Assembly: GCA_964420035.1 (NCBI GenBank)
Contig: CAYQQR010000010.1
Coordinates: forward strand, 30,383 to 94,382
Origin: CAYQQR01 sp964420035
GTDB lineage: Bacteria; Bacteroidota; Bacteroidia; Bacteroidales; SM23-62
Direction: 5' to 3'
DNA: 64,000 bases
Shown here: one piece after another, positions 10,217-18,909 of the stretch
Position numbering within the stretch: the first letter of the stretch is position 1
Layout: the number at the start of each line of letters is the position of its first letter
Position numbers and translations under genes: made by a program
The notes under the pieces: generated by a model
What the model saw: only the letters and a program-made list of their open reading frames with translations
Database searches by the model: none
Told to the model about the DNA's origin: nothing

Positions 10217-13200
10217 TTAAAACTGCACTGTTGCACCAAAATTAAAAGTTCGCATTATGGGATAGATTTCTGTATTTGGAGTTTCAGGATCAAAATCCCC
10301 AATCTTAGTCCAGGTATACAGATTCACCCCGTTGACAAAGAACCTGATGTAATCAATTCCGGGTCTGCGGGTAAATGAATATCGGTAACCGATTTCCGCA
10401 TTTCTGAACCTAATATATTGCCGGTCACGCAGATAGTGTTCCATATCTTTGGTATTAACCCCTTCGCCACCGTCTTCCATGACCCTGGGTTCTGTAATGG
10501 GAAGTCCCTGCTCATAACGTTCCTCGTTCCAACGTTCCAGGTGCTTGGAAAGGGTGGCTCGCATTCCATTGTTGAAGGCCCAGGCTGAGCTACCGGTAAC
10601 CCGGGTATAGAAATTGGATGCCCCCTGGAATAAAACAGACAGGTCAAATCCCTTATAATTAAATCCTGCTGAGAATCCATAAAATACCTCCGGAAGATTG
10701 TTGAATCCTGTTGGCACGATATCAGCAGGTGTGATAAGCCCGTCTCCATTGATATCAACTGAAACCAGGTCACCACCCTGCAATGTGTTTCCTCCCAGGA
10801 GATAATAGGGCCGGTTGACCAATTCTTCCTGGGTATTATAATATCCCTCGTTCCTGTATGATTTGTATTGATTTACAGAAAAGCCCGTTTCATTGAGCCA
10901 ATCATATTTTTGGGGTGGTTCAGCCTTGTAAACGATCTTGTTCCGGGCGAAAGAATAATTGGCATTTAGGAAATAATTGAATGATCCGATCTTATCGTTC
11001 CACCGGACCTCGAGCTCAAATCCTTTATTATCCACTTTCCCAATATTCCCGGGAACCAGTTCAGAGGCAATGATACCAGGGCTCACCGTTATCTCCCATA
11101 GGATATTATCCCGTTTTTCCCAAAAAAAGTCGGCATACAATCCTAATTTTTCGAATATCCTGACGTCTACACCCAGGTTGGTTTTTTCTGCCACTTCCCA
11201 GGTGAGATCCGGATTACCAACCGCACCTTCATTGGCCCCTTCATAATACTGCAGATTTTTCCCTTCTTCACCAAAATAATAGCCATCATCCAGCCAGTTA
11301 TCGGCAGGATAGGAATAAACAGGGGGAAGGTAAAGGAAGCGTTCCCCGCCGATCTTATCGTTCCCGACTTTCCCATAGGAACCCCGAAACTTCAGGTAGG
11401 TCAGTACATTATTTTCGGGGAACAGGGGCTCCTCGGTAACCACCCACCCGACAGAGTATGCCGGGAAATACCCGAATCTTTTTCCTTTTGCAAAGTTCTC
11501 AGAACCGTTGTAGCCAAGATTGAATTCGGCCAGATACCGGTTCTTAAAGTTATAAGTTACCCGGCCGACCAGGCCCATATAGGCATTGGGTACATCATAC
11601 TGCAGTCCCGGGTCATGCAATTTCGACTGGTTGTACAGGACCAGTCCGGTTACCTCATGACCTTCAAACTTCTTGGCATATTCAAGACCGCCTTCCATGT
11701 AATATCTTCTCCACATATCATGACCCTCGTTGAACCCGAATTCACTTTCGAAACCGGTTTGAACCAGGGTATGATTGCCTGTGGAATCGTATGCGTATGA
11801 GTAGCTATCCACATCCTTCCTCCTCCGAACTTCATAATTATAATATTGTGTGTAGGCGATCTTTGCCCTGGCACTAAGTCCGTCCAGGAAATCACCAAGG
11901 TCATATTGGAAGGCAGTGTTCAGGGTAAAATTGTTCGATATCCGTTCCCGGACCCCCCCGGAATAAATGGATTCGTAAATGGAAAAACCTCTTGACATAT
12001 CTTTTGCAGCCATAGGATCATTCAAATAGCCGCTTATCAGTTTTCCGTCATAATAACCAATCCCGGTCATCGGCGGATTCCTGCTCCAGTAATTCAAGAC
12101 CGCAGAATTGGGATCATCCGCGTTTGGATTCAACTTATTGGCATTTCGTTTATCATCAAAATAACCGCCCATGCTGACTTTCACCAGGAGATCCTTGCTG
12201 ATCTTAACATCAAAATTGGTTCTGAGGTTATACCTTGTATAGCGTGGAGAAGGATCAAATCCAACATTATAATCCAGTTCAGGAAGGTAATAGGTAGAAT
12301 ATTGATCAAATAAACCGGCTGAAACAAAGTAATTAACGGTCTCTGTACCACCACTGATATTTATATTGTGCCGGTGCTGGAGTGCCGGGTTATCAATAAA
12401 CTCTTCATATTGATCTGTGGTGGGATAGAAAATGGGATCGGAATTGGTTCTGAATTTTTCTATTTCCTCTTCAGTGAATGTTGGCAGAAACCCATCATTA
12501 ACCAGGGCTTCATTCCTTAAAATGGCAAAGTTGTATGAATCGAGCCAATCGGGTATAAAGGAGGGACTGCTAACAGCCAGGTTTGAAGTGATCTGGATAC
12601 TCGGTTTACCGATCTGGCCCCTTTTTGTGGTTATGAGAATAACCCCGTTGGCACCTCTGACCCCATACACCGCTGTAGCAGAGGCATCCTTCAGAATATT
12701 AATGGATTCGATCTCGTTGGGATCGATCTGATCCAGTGTATTTTGTTCCACCCCGTCAACAAGGATCAAAGGAGCGGATTCAGAACCGGGATTCAAAGTG
12801 CCGATCCCCCGGATCCGGATCGTGGCCATATCTTCTCCCGGAACCCCTGAACCCTGGACAGTAACCAGTCCGGGCAACCTGCCTGCAAGTGAATTACTGA
12901 TATTGGCTACCGGTGTTTGTATTAGTTTCTCGCTTTTTACTCCAACGATGGAGCCAGTAACCGTCTCTTTCCTTTGCATACCGTACCCCACCACAATGAC
13001 TTCCTCCAGAGCCTCGATTTCAGGTTTCATCACAATATCAATATTCCTTCGATCCCCCACCAAGATTTCCTGAGTTTCGTAGCCTACATAACTGAATACC
13101 AATACGGTTTCTGCAGATGGGACGGAAATGGTATATTCTCCGTTCAGGTCGGTGATAACCCCGGTTGTTGTCCCTTGAATGTATACATTCACACCCGGAA

Positions 13201-13366
13201 GACTTTGACCTGTTTCAAGATCGGTGACGGTTCCTGTAACTGACCGAGGCTGGGGGGTCTGTTGTACTGACCCGTACAACCTGAGCCAGGGCAGGCATAT
13301 GAATATCAGGGAAAAGACAATTAACCGGAAGGGTCCCAGTATAAAGCTCTTGTAGCGCTTTTTCAT
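10217..13366 (-). CDS. SusC/RagA-family TonB-dependent outer-membrane transporter (first SusC)
   Basis: 1049 residues, the usual SusC length. A signal peptide occupies about residues 1-34. A carboxypeptidase-regulatory-like domain follows (about 43-118, VTGTVTDLETGQSLPGVNVYI). Next come the EEVIVVGYG segment (121-129), the plug (about 130-245, with SINILKDASATAVYGVRGANGV) and a large beta-barrel ending in FNFGATVQF. It is the first gene of the minus-strand arm and diverges from the aldolase/sulfatase arm across 286 bp. It probably imports oligosaccharides released from the locus substrate. No ECF sigma/anti-sigma pair or hybrid two-component regulator is visible beside it. Confidence 0.96.
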   Translation of the reverse strand: MKKRYKSFILGPFRLIVFSLIFICLPWLRLYGSVQQTPQPRSVTGTVTDLETGQSLPGVNVYIQGTTTGVITDLNGEYTISVPSAETVLVFSYVGYETQEILVGDRRNIDIVMKPEIEALEEVIVVGYGMQRKETVTGSIVGVKSEKLIQTPVANISNSLAGRLPGLVTVQGSGVPGEDMATIRIRGIGTLNPGSESAPLILVDGVEQNTLDQIDPNEIESINILKDASATAVYGVRGANGVILITTKRGQIGKPSIQITSNLAVSSPSFIPDWLDSYNFAILRNEALVNDGFLPTFTEEEIEKFRTNSDPIFYPTTDQYEEFIDNPALQHRHNINISGGTETVNYFVSAGLFDQYSTYYLPELDYNVGFDPSPRYTRYNLRTNFDVKISKDLLVKVSMGGYFDDKRNANKLNPNADDPNSAVLNYWSRNPPMTGIGYYDGKLISGYLNDPMAAKDMSRGFSIYESIYSGGVRERISNNFTLNTAFQYDLGDFLDGLSARAKIAYTQYYNYEVRRRKDVDSYSYAYDSTGNHTLVQTGFESEFGFNEGHDMWRRYYMEGGLEYAKKFEGHEVTGLVLYNQSKLHDPGLQYDVPNAYMGLVGRVTYNFKNRYLAEFNLGYNGSENFAKGKRFGYFPAYSVGWVVTEEPLFPENNVLTYLKFRGSYGKVGNDKIGGERFLYLPPVYSYPADNWLDDGYYFGEEGKNLQYYEGANEGAVGNPDLTWEVAEKTNLGVDVRIFEKLGLYADFFWEKRDNILWEITVSPGIIASELVPGNIGKVDNKGFELEVRWNDKIGSFNYFLNANYSFARNKIVYKAEPPQKYDWLNETGFSVNQYKSYRNEGYYNTQEELVNRPYYLLGGNTLQGGDLVSVDINGDGLITPADIVPTGFNNLPEVFYGFSAGFNYKGFDLSVLFQGASNFYTRVTGSSAWAFNNGMRATLSKHLERWNEERYEQGLPITEPRVMEDGGEGVNTKDMEHYLRDRQYIRFRNAEIGYRYSFTRRPGIDYIRFFVNGVNLYTWTKIGDFDPETPNTEIYPIMRTFNFGATVQF

Positions 13367-13652
13367 TACATCCGCAGTTTATAGTAAAAAGTAGTTCGTT
13401 GAGATAGACTTTTCATTATTACAAATTTCCTCTTTGCGACAAACAAAGTCTACTATCATATTCGTGATAATTAATACTATTTTTTTGAGATTGGAGTTAC
13501 GCCTTGTTAATACTGCGATACAAGGCAATCCATCCATCGCAGGCTGTAAAAGGATAGTATCGTTAATCTGTAAAATAGTGGTAGAATCTTGTCATTTCAA
13601 GTAATAATATTGTTCATTAAATCAATGTATATACTACATTATCCTGAATCTA
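13367..13652. promoter_or_regulatory. Divergent intergenic control region of the polysaccharide locus
   Basis: These 286 bp separate the SusC-led minus arm from the aldolase-led plus arm and must hold both promoters. The stretch is AT-rich and contains no credible coding frame. I could not find a convincing TTTG / TAnnTTTG pair at proper spacing in either direction. The clearest element is the inverted repeat at 13501-13526. Confidence 0.5.
13501..13526. promoter_or_regulatory. 7-bp inverted repeat, candidate operator
   Basis: GCCTTGT and ACAAGGC form a perfect inverted repeat with a 12-bp spacer, so the arm centres are 19 bp apart (about two helical turns). It lies roughly midway between the two divergent transcription units. 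It could bind a dimeric regulator of the whole locus. No regulator gene is adjacent, so this is only a candidate. Confidence 0.3.
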
Positions 13653-14597
13653 ATGAATAATTTCAAAGTAAAAGGAGTCGTTCCTCCACTTATTACACCC
13701 ATGACCAGTGATCTGGACCTTGATGCAGATGCCCTGATAAAGCTTATTGATCATGTGATCGAAGGAGGAGTAAGCGGATTATTCCTTTTAGGAACCACCG
13801 GGGAAAATACCAGTCTGACGGATACCCTCCGGCAGGAAGTCATTAAAAAAGCAGTCAGGGCCGTTGATGGACGGATACCCGTGTATGTAAATATAACCAC
13901 CTCTTCATACATGGAATCCACCCATATGGCAGAAATGGCTGCATCAATGGGTGCTCATTTTGTTGTCCTTGCTCCTCCATTCTATTTTGACATGAGCCAG
14001 GCGGAATTACTGAAGTATGTGGAAAAAATCAATGGCAATGCATCCCTTCCCTTATTTTTATATAATGCCCCCCAGTACACAAAAACTGCCTTTACTCCTG
14101 AAACAGTTGAGAAACTCGCAGAATATCAGAACATTGTAGGTATAAAGGATAGTTCCGGGGATATAAAATATGTGAAGGAACTACTTAAAAGGAGAAGCAG
14201 GAAAGATTTTTCCATCATGGTAGGACCTGAATTACTGCTCGGGGAATGCATAATTCTTGGCTGTGATGGTGGAGTGAACGGGGGTTCAAATATGTTCCCC
14301 GAATTGTATGTGAGCATGTTCAATGCAGCAGTTCATAATAACAGGCAAGAAATGAATAAATTACAGCGATTGATGAGAATAGTAAATAATCGTGTGTATG
14401 AGGCAGTGGATTCTCCCATGAGTATTGTTATAGGTATTAAATATGTTCTTTCTGTGATGGGGATCTGTTCACCTCAAATGGCTATGCCTGTTTATACCGA
14501 AATAGGAAATTCACAAAAACAACGGATGGAAGAATTGGTAAAAGAATTTGAATCCTATGGTTTGGAAACGACGTATTCACATAAGCATCATAAGTAG
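13653..14597 (+). CDS. DapA/NanA-family class I aldolase (sugar-acid lyase)
   Basis: 314 residues, normal for the dihydrodipicolinate synthase / N-acetylneuraminate lyase superfamily. The substrate-carboxylate motif GTTGEN (residues 47-52), catalytic Tyr137 (YNAP) and Schiff-base Lys165 (VGIKDSSG) are all present. These enzymes cleave or form 2-keto acids through a pyruvate Schiff base. Its place at the head of a sulfatase/fucose-isomerase operon argues for sugar-acid catabolism rather than lysine synthesis. Candidates are 2-keto-3-deoxy sugar acids or sialic-acid-like compounds. The exact substrate cannot be read from the sequence. The next gene starts inside its last 41 bp, so the two are translationally coupled. 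Confidence 0.9.
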   Translation: MNNFKVKGVVPPLITPMTSDLDLDADALIKLIDHVIEGGVSGLFLLGTTGENTSLTDTLRQEVIKKAVRAVDGRIPVYVNITTSSYMESTHMAEMAASMGAHFVVLAPPFYFDMSQAELLKYVEKINGNASLPLFLYNAPQYTKTAFTPETVEKLAEYQNIVGIKDSSGDIKYVKELLKRRSRKDFSIMVGPELLLGECIILGCDGGVNGGSNMFPELYVSMFNAAVHNNRQEMNKLQRLMRIVNNRVYEAVDSPMSIVIGIKYVLSVMGICSPQMAMPVYTEIGNSQKQRMEELVKEFESYGLETTYSHKHHK

Positions 14598-15702
14598 TTA
14601 TATAATCGTTCTCTGCATTCTAATTTCAATGGGATGCAAAACAAACGAGAAAGTGGATAAAAATAGGAATTCAATCCCTGGTTTAATAAAAACGGGGGAA
14701 CAGGGTTTAATCAAACAGGAATTGATTTTCCCCCTGGAGAGTAAACCTACCCCTAACTGTCATGCTTCAACCATTGAAGAAATAACCGGTGGATTCATTG
14801 CTGCGTGGTTCGGTGGAACCCATGAAAAGCATAAAGATGTGGGGATATGGATCTCAATAAATAATGGTAAATCCTGGTCCGAACCGGTTGAGGTAGTCAA
14901 TGGTGTGCAGTCAGATACCCTCCGGTATCCATGCTGGAACCCGGTACTGTTCAAACCTGATTCGGGGGTTTTGATGCTGTTTTACAAGCTGGGGCCAACA
15001 CCCCAGAATTGGTGGGGCATGTTGATGACCTCAAAGGATGAGGGCAAGACCTGGAGCCCACCCGAAAAACTGGGTAAAGGACCCCATGGAGACCTGATCG
15101 GTCCGGTGAAGAATAAGCCGGTTCAACTGGATGATGGCACTATTATCTGCCCATCCAGCCGGGAAACCCGTATAAGGGGTGCGAAAGACATTTGGAACGT
15201 ACATTTCGAAATATCACATGACCTGGGACGAAGCTGGGAAACGGTCGGGCCCATTCATGATGGTCGTGAAATACAGGCGATTCAGCCGAGTATTTTACTC
15301 CACGGTAAGGGTATCATGCAAATACTATGCAGAACACAGCAGGGATTCATCGCTCAAAGCTGGTCCATGGACCATGGGCTAAGCTGGGGTCCTATGGAAC
15401 AGACTGATTTACCCAATCCAAACTCCGGGACCGATGCAGTTACCCTTGAGGATGGCCGGCACTTCCTGGTCTATAATCATACCCATCGAAAGGGTGCGTT
15501 CCCATCAGGCAGAAATATGCTGAATGTAGCTATATCGGAAGATGGCAGGTCCTGGACACTCATAATGACCCTGGAAAAAAAGGAAGGAGAATATTCCTAC
15601 CCGGCCGTTATTCAGGCCTCTGATGGTCTAGTGCATATTACTTATACCTTCAAGCGACAATCTATCAGGCACTTGGTACTGGATCCTTCTGAATTAAAAT
15701 AA
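14557..15702 (+). CDS. BNR (Asp-box) propeller lipoprotein, sialidase-like fold
   Basis: 381 residues from the ATG that gives the best lipoprotein signal (MVWKRRIHIS..., lipobox ISMGC, Cys27); a TTG nine bases upstream is the alternative. Several Asp-box motifs (NNGKSW, SKDEGKTW, SHDLGRSW, SEDGRSW) define a six-bladed sialidase-type propeller. The strongly conserved features CHASTIEE, AAWFGGT, NKPVQL, IQPSIL, LPNPNSGTDAVTL and GEYSYPAVIQ place it in the BNR_2-type family often called exo-alpha-sialidase. The FRIP motif of true GH33 sialidases was not found, so sialidase activity is doubtful. An exo-acting glycosidase or lyase on the exported glycan is inferred from context. The gene lies between an aldolase and a sulfatase. 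Confidence 0.85.
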   Translation: MVWKRRIHISIISSYIIVLCILISMGCKTNEKVDKNRNSIPGLIKTGEQGLIKQELIFPLESKPTPNCHASTIEEITGGFIAAWFGGTHEKHKDVGIWISINNGKSWSEPVEVVNGVQSDTLRYPCWNPVLFKPDSGVLMLFYKLGPTPQNWWGMLMTSKDEGKTWSPPEKLGKGPHGDLIGPVKNKPVQLDDGTIICPSSRETRIRGAKDIWNVHFEISHDLGRSWETVGPIHDGREIQAIQPSILLHGKGIMQILCRTQQGFIAQSWSMDHGLSWGPMEQTDLPNPNSGTDAVTLEDGRHFLVYNHTHRKGAFPSGRNMLNVAISEDGRSWTLIMTLEKKEGEYSYPAVIQASDGLVHITYTFKRQSIRHLVLDPSELK

Positions 15703-15709
15703 TTATAAC

Positions 15710-17200
15710 ATGAATCATCAATCCTTAATCCGGTCGACCCTGGTTGGCAGCATCTTGATTACTGCACATACATTGTCCGCCCAGGAACAAAGGCCCAATA
15801 TATTATTCATCTTAACGGATGACCAGGCACCCTGGGCACTGGGTGTGTCCGGAGACCCCAATGCCAGTACACCCAATATGGACCGCTTGGCAGAGCAAGG
15901 TGTGTACCTGAGTAATGCTTTTATAACCACACCCGTTTGCAGTCCCTCCCGGGCCAGCATCATGACCAGCCGTTATGCCAGCGAATATGATATCCTTGAT
16001 TTTATTCCCAACCCGGATCATCGCTTGTATGATCCTGATTACAATCCGGGCCTGGATCCGCAAAGTGTGACCTTTGCCGAAGTATTAAAGGACGCAGGGT
16101 ATGAAACGGGCCTGGTGGGAAAATGGCATCTGGGGGACTGGACGCTGACCGGGGATAAAAAATTTCATCCCACCCATCATGGCTTTGACTATTTTATGGG
16201 TCTTACCGGAGGGGGTACGACTCCCGATGATCCGCCACTGGAAAAAAATGGAAAGGTTAAACAATTTAAAGGGCTGACTACGGATATACTTACCGATCAT
16301 GCCATAGATTTCATTAAGAAAAATGCTGATAAGCCCTTCTTACTGTGTTTCAATACCAGGGCCCCCCATGGCAGATGGCTTCCCGTAGCTGAAGAAGACT
16401 GGGCCCCCTTCGATCAGATGGATCCAATCGTTCCCAATCCTTCATACCCGGACCTGGATATTGACAAGGTAAAAAAGCAAATGCGGGAATACCTTGCCAG
16501 TACCCGGGGTGTAGACAGGAACCTGGGTAGGATCAGGACCCTGCTGGATGAACTGGACATTTCTGATCGTACCATCATTATATTCTTCTCCGATCATGGA
16601 TACAATATGGGGCATAACGGGATATGGCATAAAGGGAACGGCATCTGGATCACCAGGCACCGGCCCGAAGACACGGAGAATATTTCCGGCAAATACCGCC
16701 CCAACCTGTATGATAATTCGCTCAAGGTGCCGGCTATCGTATACTGGCCCGATGTGACCGAACCGGGGGCGGTCATCGATCATTCCATTACCAGTCTGGA
16801 TCTATACCCAACCATCGTTGAAATGGCCGGTGCAGCCTTCCCTGAGGACCACATTGTTAGAGGAAGAAGTCTTGTACCCCTGTTGCAAGGGGAAGATACA
16901 CCCGACTGGGACGACAATGTATATAGTGAATACAGCATGATCAACTATTGCAATGCCTATATGCGTTCGTACCGGACACCGGAATGGAAGCTGGTCCCGG
17001 ATTTCCTGAATCCCGAACGCAATGAACTCTATCATATTGCATACGATCCTCAGGAGAACATTAATCTATTCAATGATCCGCGGGAAGAAATACAAAAAAT
17101 TATTAGAGAATTAAAAACTGCCATATTGCTGCAAATGAAAAAAGTCAATGATCCCCTTCTGGAAGAAGTGGAAGTAGATAAATATTATTACAGAAATTAG
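15710..17200 (+). CDS. S1-type sulfatase, secreted
   Basis: 496 residues with a signal peptide (cleavage near LSAQ). The formylglycine motif is CSPSR, with the Cys to be converted at residue 77. Metal-binding Asp37-Asp38 follow the NILFILTDD strand. The lysine and histidine motif GKWHLGDW and the later FSDHGYNMG complete a full alkaline-phosphatase-superfamily active site. Such enzymes remove sulfate esters from saccharides in the periplasm or at the surface. A Cys-type motif needs an anaerobic sulfatase-maturating enzyme, which is not encoded in this window. The gene begins 7 bp after the BNR gene, so it is in the same operon. Confidence 0.94.
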   Translation: MNHQSLIRSTLVGSILITAHTLSAQEQRPNILFILTDDQAPWALGVSGDPNASTPNMDRLAEQGVYLSNAFITTPVCSPSRASIMTSRYASEYDILDFIPNPDHRLYDPDYNPGLDPQSVTFAEVLKDAGYETGLVGKWHLGDWTLTGDKKFHPTHHGFDYFMGLTGGGTTPDDPPLEKNGKVKQFKGLTTDILTDHAIDFIKKNADKPFLLCFNTRAPHGRWLPVAEEDWAPFDQMDPIVPNPSYPDLDIDKVKKQMREYLASTRGVDRNLGRIRTLLDELDISDRTIIIFFSDHGYNMGHNGIWHKGNGIWITRHRPEDTENISGKYRPNLYDNSLKVPAIVYWPDVTEPGAVIDHSITSLDLYPTIVEMAGAAFPEDHIVRGRSLVPLLQGEDTPDWDDNVYSEYSMINYCNAYMRSYRTPEWKLVPDFLNPERNELYHIAYDPQENINLFNDPREEIQKIIRELKTAILLQMKKVNDPLLEEVEVDKYYYRN

Positions 17201-17210
17201 TTTATTTAAA

Positions 17211-17450
17211 GGTGTTTTGTCGAATAGAGAGATGCTCAAAGTCTGGAATATTTGTAGTTTGGATGGTCAGCTTTCAATTTGTTACGAACTAATGCAACCA
17301 GGCAGTAAGCGATCATTGCTGAGTAAACCTGAATTTTCACTGCATTCAGTATCGTTTCCCAAAATCGTGACCTTCAGGGAAGAGAAAATATTTTTCGGCC
17401 ATTGTGTTTATTGTATTGCAGTGGCCGATTTCGGGAATTCTTCAGACGCT
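17211..17450 (-). pseudogene. Decayed 3' end of an IS4-type transposase gene
   Basis: On the minus strand the region reads AVKIQVYSAMIAYCLVALVRNKLKADHPNY and, after a one-base shift, ILQTLSISLFDKTPL style residues (seen here as IFQTLSISLFDKTPL). This is the C-terminal signature of IS4-family transposases common in Bacteroidota. At least two frameshifts are needed, and the tail is cut off at the sulfatase stop. No terminal inverted repeats were found. A plus-strand open frame over the same bases (17217-17528) is considered an artefact. The first 65 or so bases are clearly related to those at 18727-18813. Confidence 0.7.
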
Positions 17451-17593
17451 GACCTGATCGTGGCACAAGAGAATAGGGCCTATTACAATTTTAAAAAGGA
17501 AAATGTGCCTTTTATTTCGGTACTCTGAGTACTAAATTTTATTGTACTGGAATGAAGATTTCAACCAAATATTAAATCATAAAATTAACTGTT

Positions 17594-18607
17594 ATGAAAA
17601 TTAATATTAGTAGAAGTAGTATACAATTCTGTCTGGCATTTTTGATTCTGTTTGTGTGTTTGATTTTTGGATGTAATGTTTCCGAAAAGGATAAAACGGT
17701 TCGTTTTGGGGTTTGTGCAGATCCGCACAGGGATATTATGCATGATGTTGATTTGCGTCTGAGGACCTTTGTGCGCACCATGAATGAAGCAGAGGTCGAC
17801 TTTATCATCCAACTTGGTGATTTTTGCCACCCCCAGGTATATAATGAACCCTTTCTGGATATTTGGGATTCTTTTGATGGTCCGGCCTATCACGTTCTGG
17901 GGAACCATGATATGGATAATTTCATGGGCGAAAAATTTTCCAAGGAGCATGCAGTGAAATTCTTTGGAATGGGAAATGCCTACTATTCTTTTAAAACGAA
18001 AGGATTTCATTTTATTATACTGGATGCCAATGAAACAAAAGGGCCCTTGATCGACGGATCCAGCGCCTATATCGGGAGCGAACAAAAGAATTGGCTGAAA
18101 GCTGAACTTGAATCCAACCAATTACCGGCATTGATTTTTTCACACCGGAGCTTTCTGAGGAGCATAAAAAATGGTTATGAAGTAAGGCTATTATTTGAAC
18201 AAATCAACAATAAGTCCCCAAAAAAGAAAGTGATCGCCTGCTTTAACGCGCACTATCATCTTGACCAGGTGACAACGCTGAATGGGATATATTATATAGA
18301 TATTAACAGTATGTCATATCATTTTTTAGGTCGGGATTATATTTCCCGGGAGCGATATGGACGCAGGATGGACAAGTTATTTTATAAAATCCAGGAACTA
18401 GCTCCCTATAAGGATCCCCTGTTTGCTGTAGTAACCGTAAAAACTGATGGATCAATAATAGTCGAAGGTGTCGAAAGCGAATGGGTGGGGCCTTCACCAC
18501 AGGAGTTGGGTTGCCAAAAAGATGTTTATGTATATGATGAAACTACCGGACAATTATTAAATGCTGTTCCAAGAATAGCAAACAGGTATCTGAAGTCTTT
18601 GGAATAA
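17594..18607 (+). CDS. Calcineurin-like metallophosphoesterase lipoprotein
   Basis: 337 residues, lipobox LIFGC (Cys27). Metal-binding motifs appear in order: ADPHRD (DxH), GDFCHP (GD), LGNHDMDN (GNHD), a lone FSHRSF, and NAHYHLD in place of the usual GHxH, still with both His residues. The enzyme is expected to face the periplasm or outside. Its substrate could be a phosphorylated or sulfated sugar or a phosphodiester. It is isolated between two transposase remnants and has its own 65-bp leader. It may therefore be a later arrival in the sulfatase operon. Confidence 0.88.
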   Translation: MKINISRSSIQFCLAFLILFVCLIFGCNVSEKDKTVRFGVCADPHRDIMHDVDLRLRTFVRTMNEAEVDFIIQLGDFCHPQVYNEPFLDIWDSFDGPAYHVLGNHDMDNFMGEKFSKEHAVKFFGMGNAYYSFKTKGFHFIILDANETKGPLIDGSSAYIGSEQKNWLKAELESNQLPALIFSHRSFLRSIKNGYEVRLLFEQINNKSPKKKVIACFNAHYHLDQVTTLNGIYYIDINSMSYHFLGRDYISRERYGRRMDKLFYKIQELAPYKDPLFAVVTVKTDGSIIVEGVESEWVGPSPQELGCQKDVYVYDETTGQLLNAVPRIANRYLKSLE

Positions 18608-18618
18608 TTATATGTGAT

Positions 18619-18813
18619 TTACTGTATTTTAACATGAGTATCGGACTTAATCCAGCTGATTTTTAGCTGCTTATCATTTAGTTCTTTGAAATCTTTGTAA
18701 TTCTGATTTGTAAGAAGCTCATTAATAGGTGTTTTGTTGAGTAGAGATATGCTCAAAATCTGCAATATTTCATAGGTTGGACGGTCAGCTTTTAATTTCA
18801 AATCGTCAGGCAC
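18619..18813 (-). pseudogene. Decayed 3' end of a second IS4-type transposase gene
   Basis: A 64-codon remnant. LKADRPTYEILQILSISL, LNKTPINELLTN and the tail NDKQLKISWI match the C-terminal end of the same IS4-type transposase family as the remnant at 17211-17450. The stretch that would precede it (QIYCAIIxYCLVA...) is deleted, so the gene is a stump. It lies in the same orientation as the other remnant, on the other side of the phosphoesterase gene. The remaining bases to the next gene (18814-18909) hold nothing I recognise. Confidence 0.7.
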
Positions 18814-18909
18814 TCAAAATATTCTACAAGCCAGATATTTCAAGGATTTTAAAGAACGCTATATTAATTTAATTGGACACTAATTTTACGTTATCATAAA
18901 TTTATTCCT

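Noticed and set aside
10324..10776. 150-codon minus-strand frame in the first SusC gene
   Set aside because: It is out of frame with the clear SusC reading and has no family pattern.
14557..15702. True GH33 sialidase
   Set aside because: Asp-boxes are present but no FRIP motif or catalytic triad could be placed, and no nanE or nanK is nearby; only a sialidase-like fold is supported.
17217..17528. Plus-strand 103-codon open frame
   Set aside because: It lies antisense over the decayed IS4-type transposase end, shows no family pattern and no ribosome-binding site.
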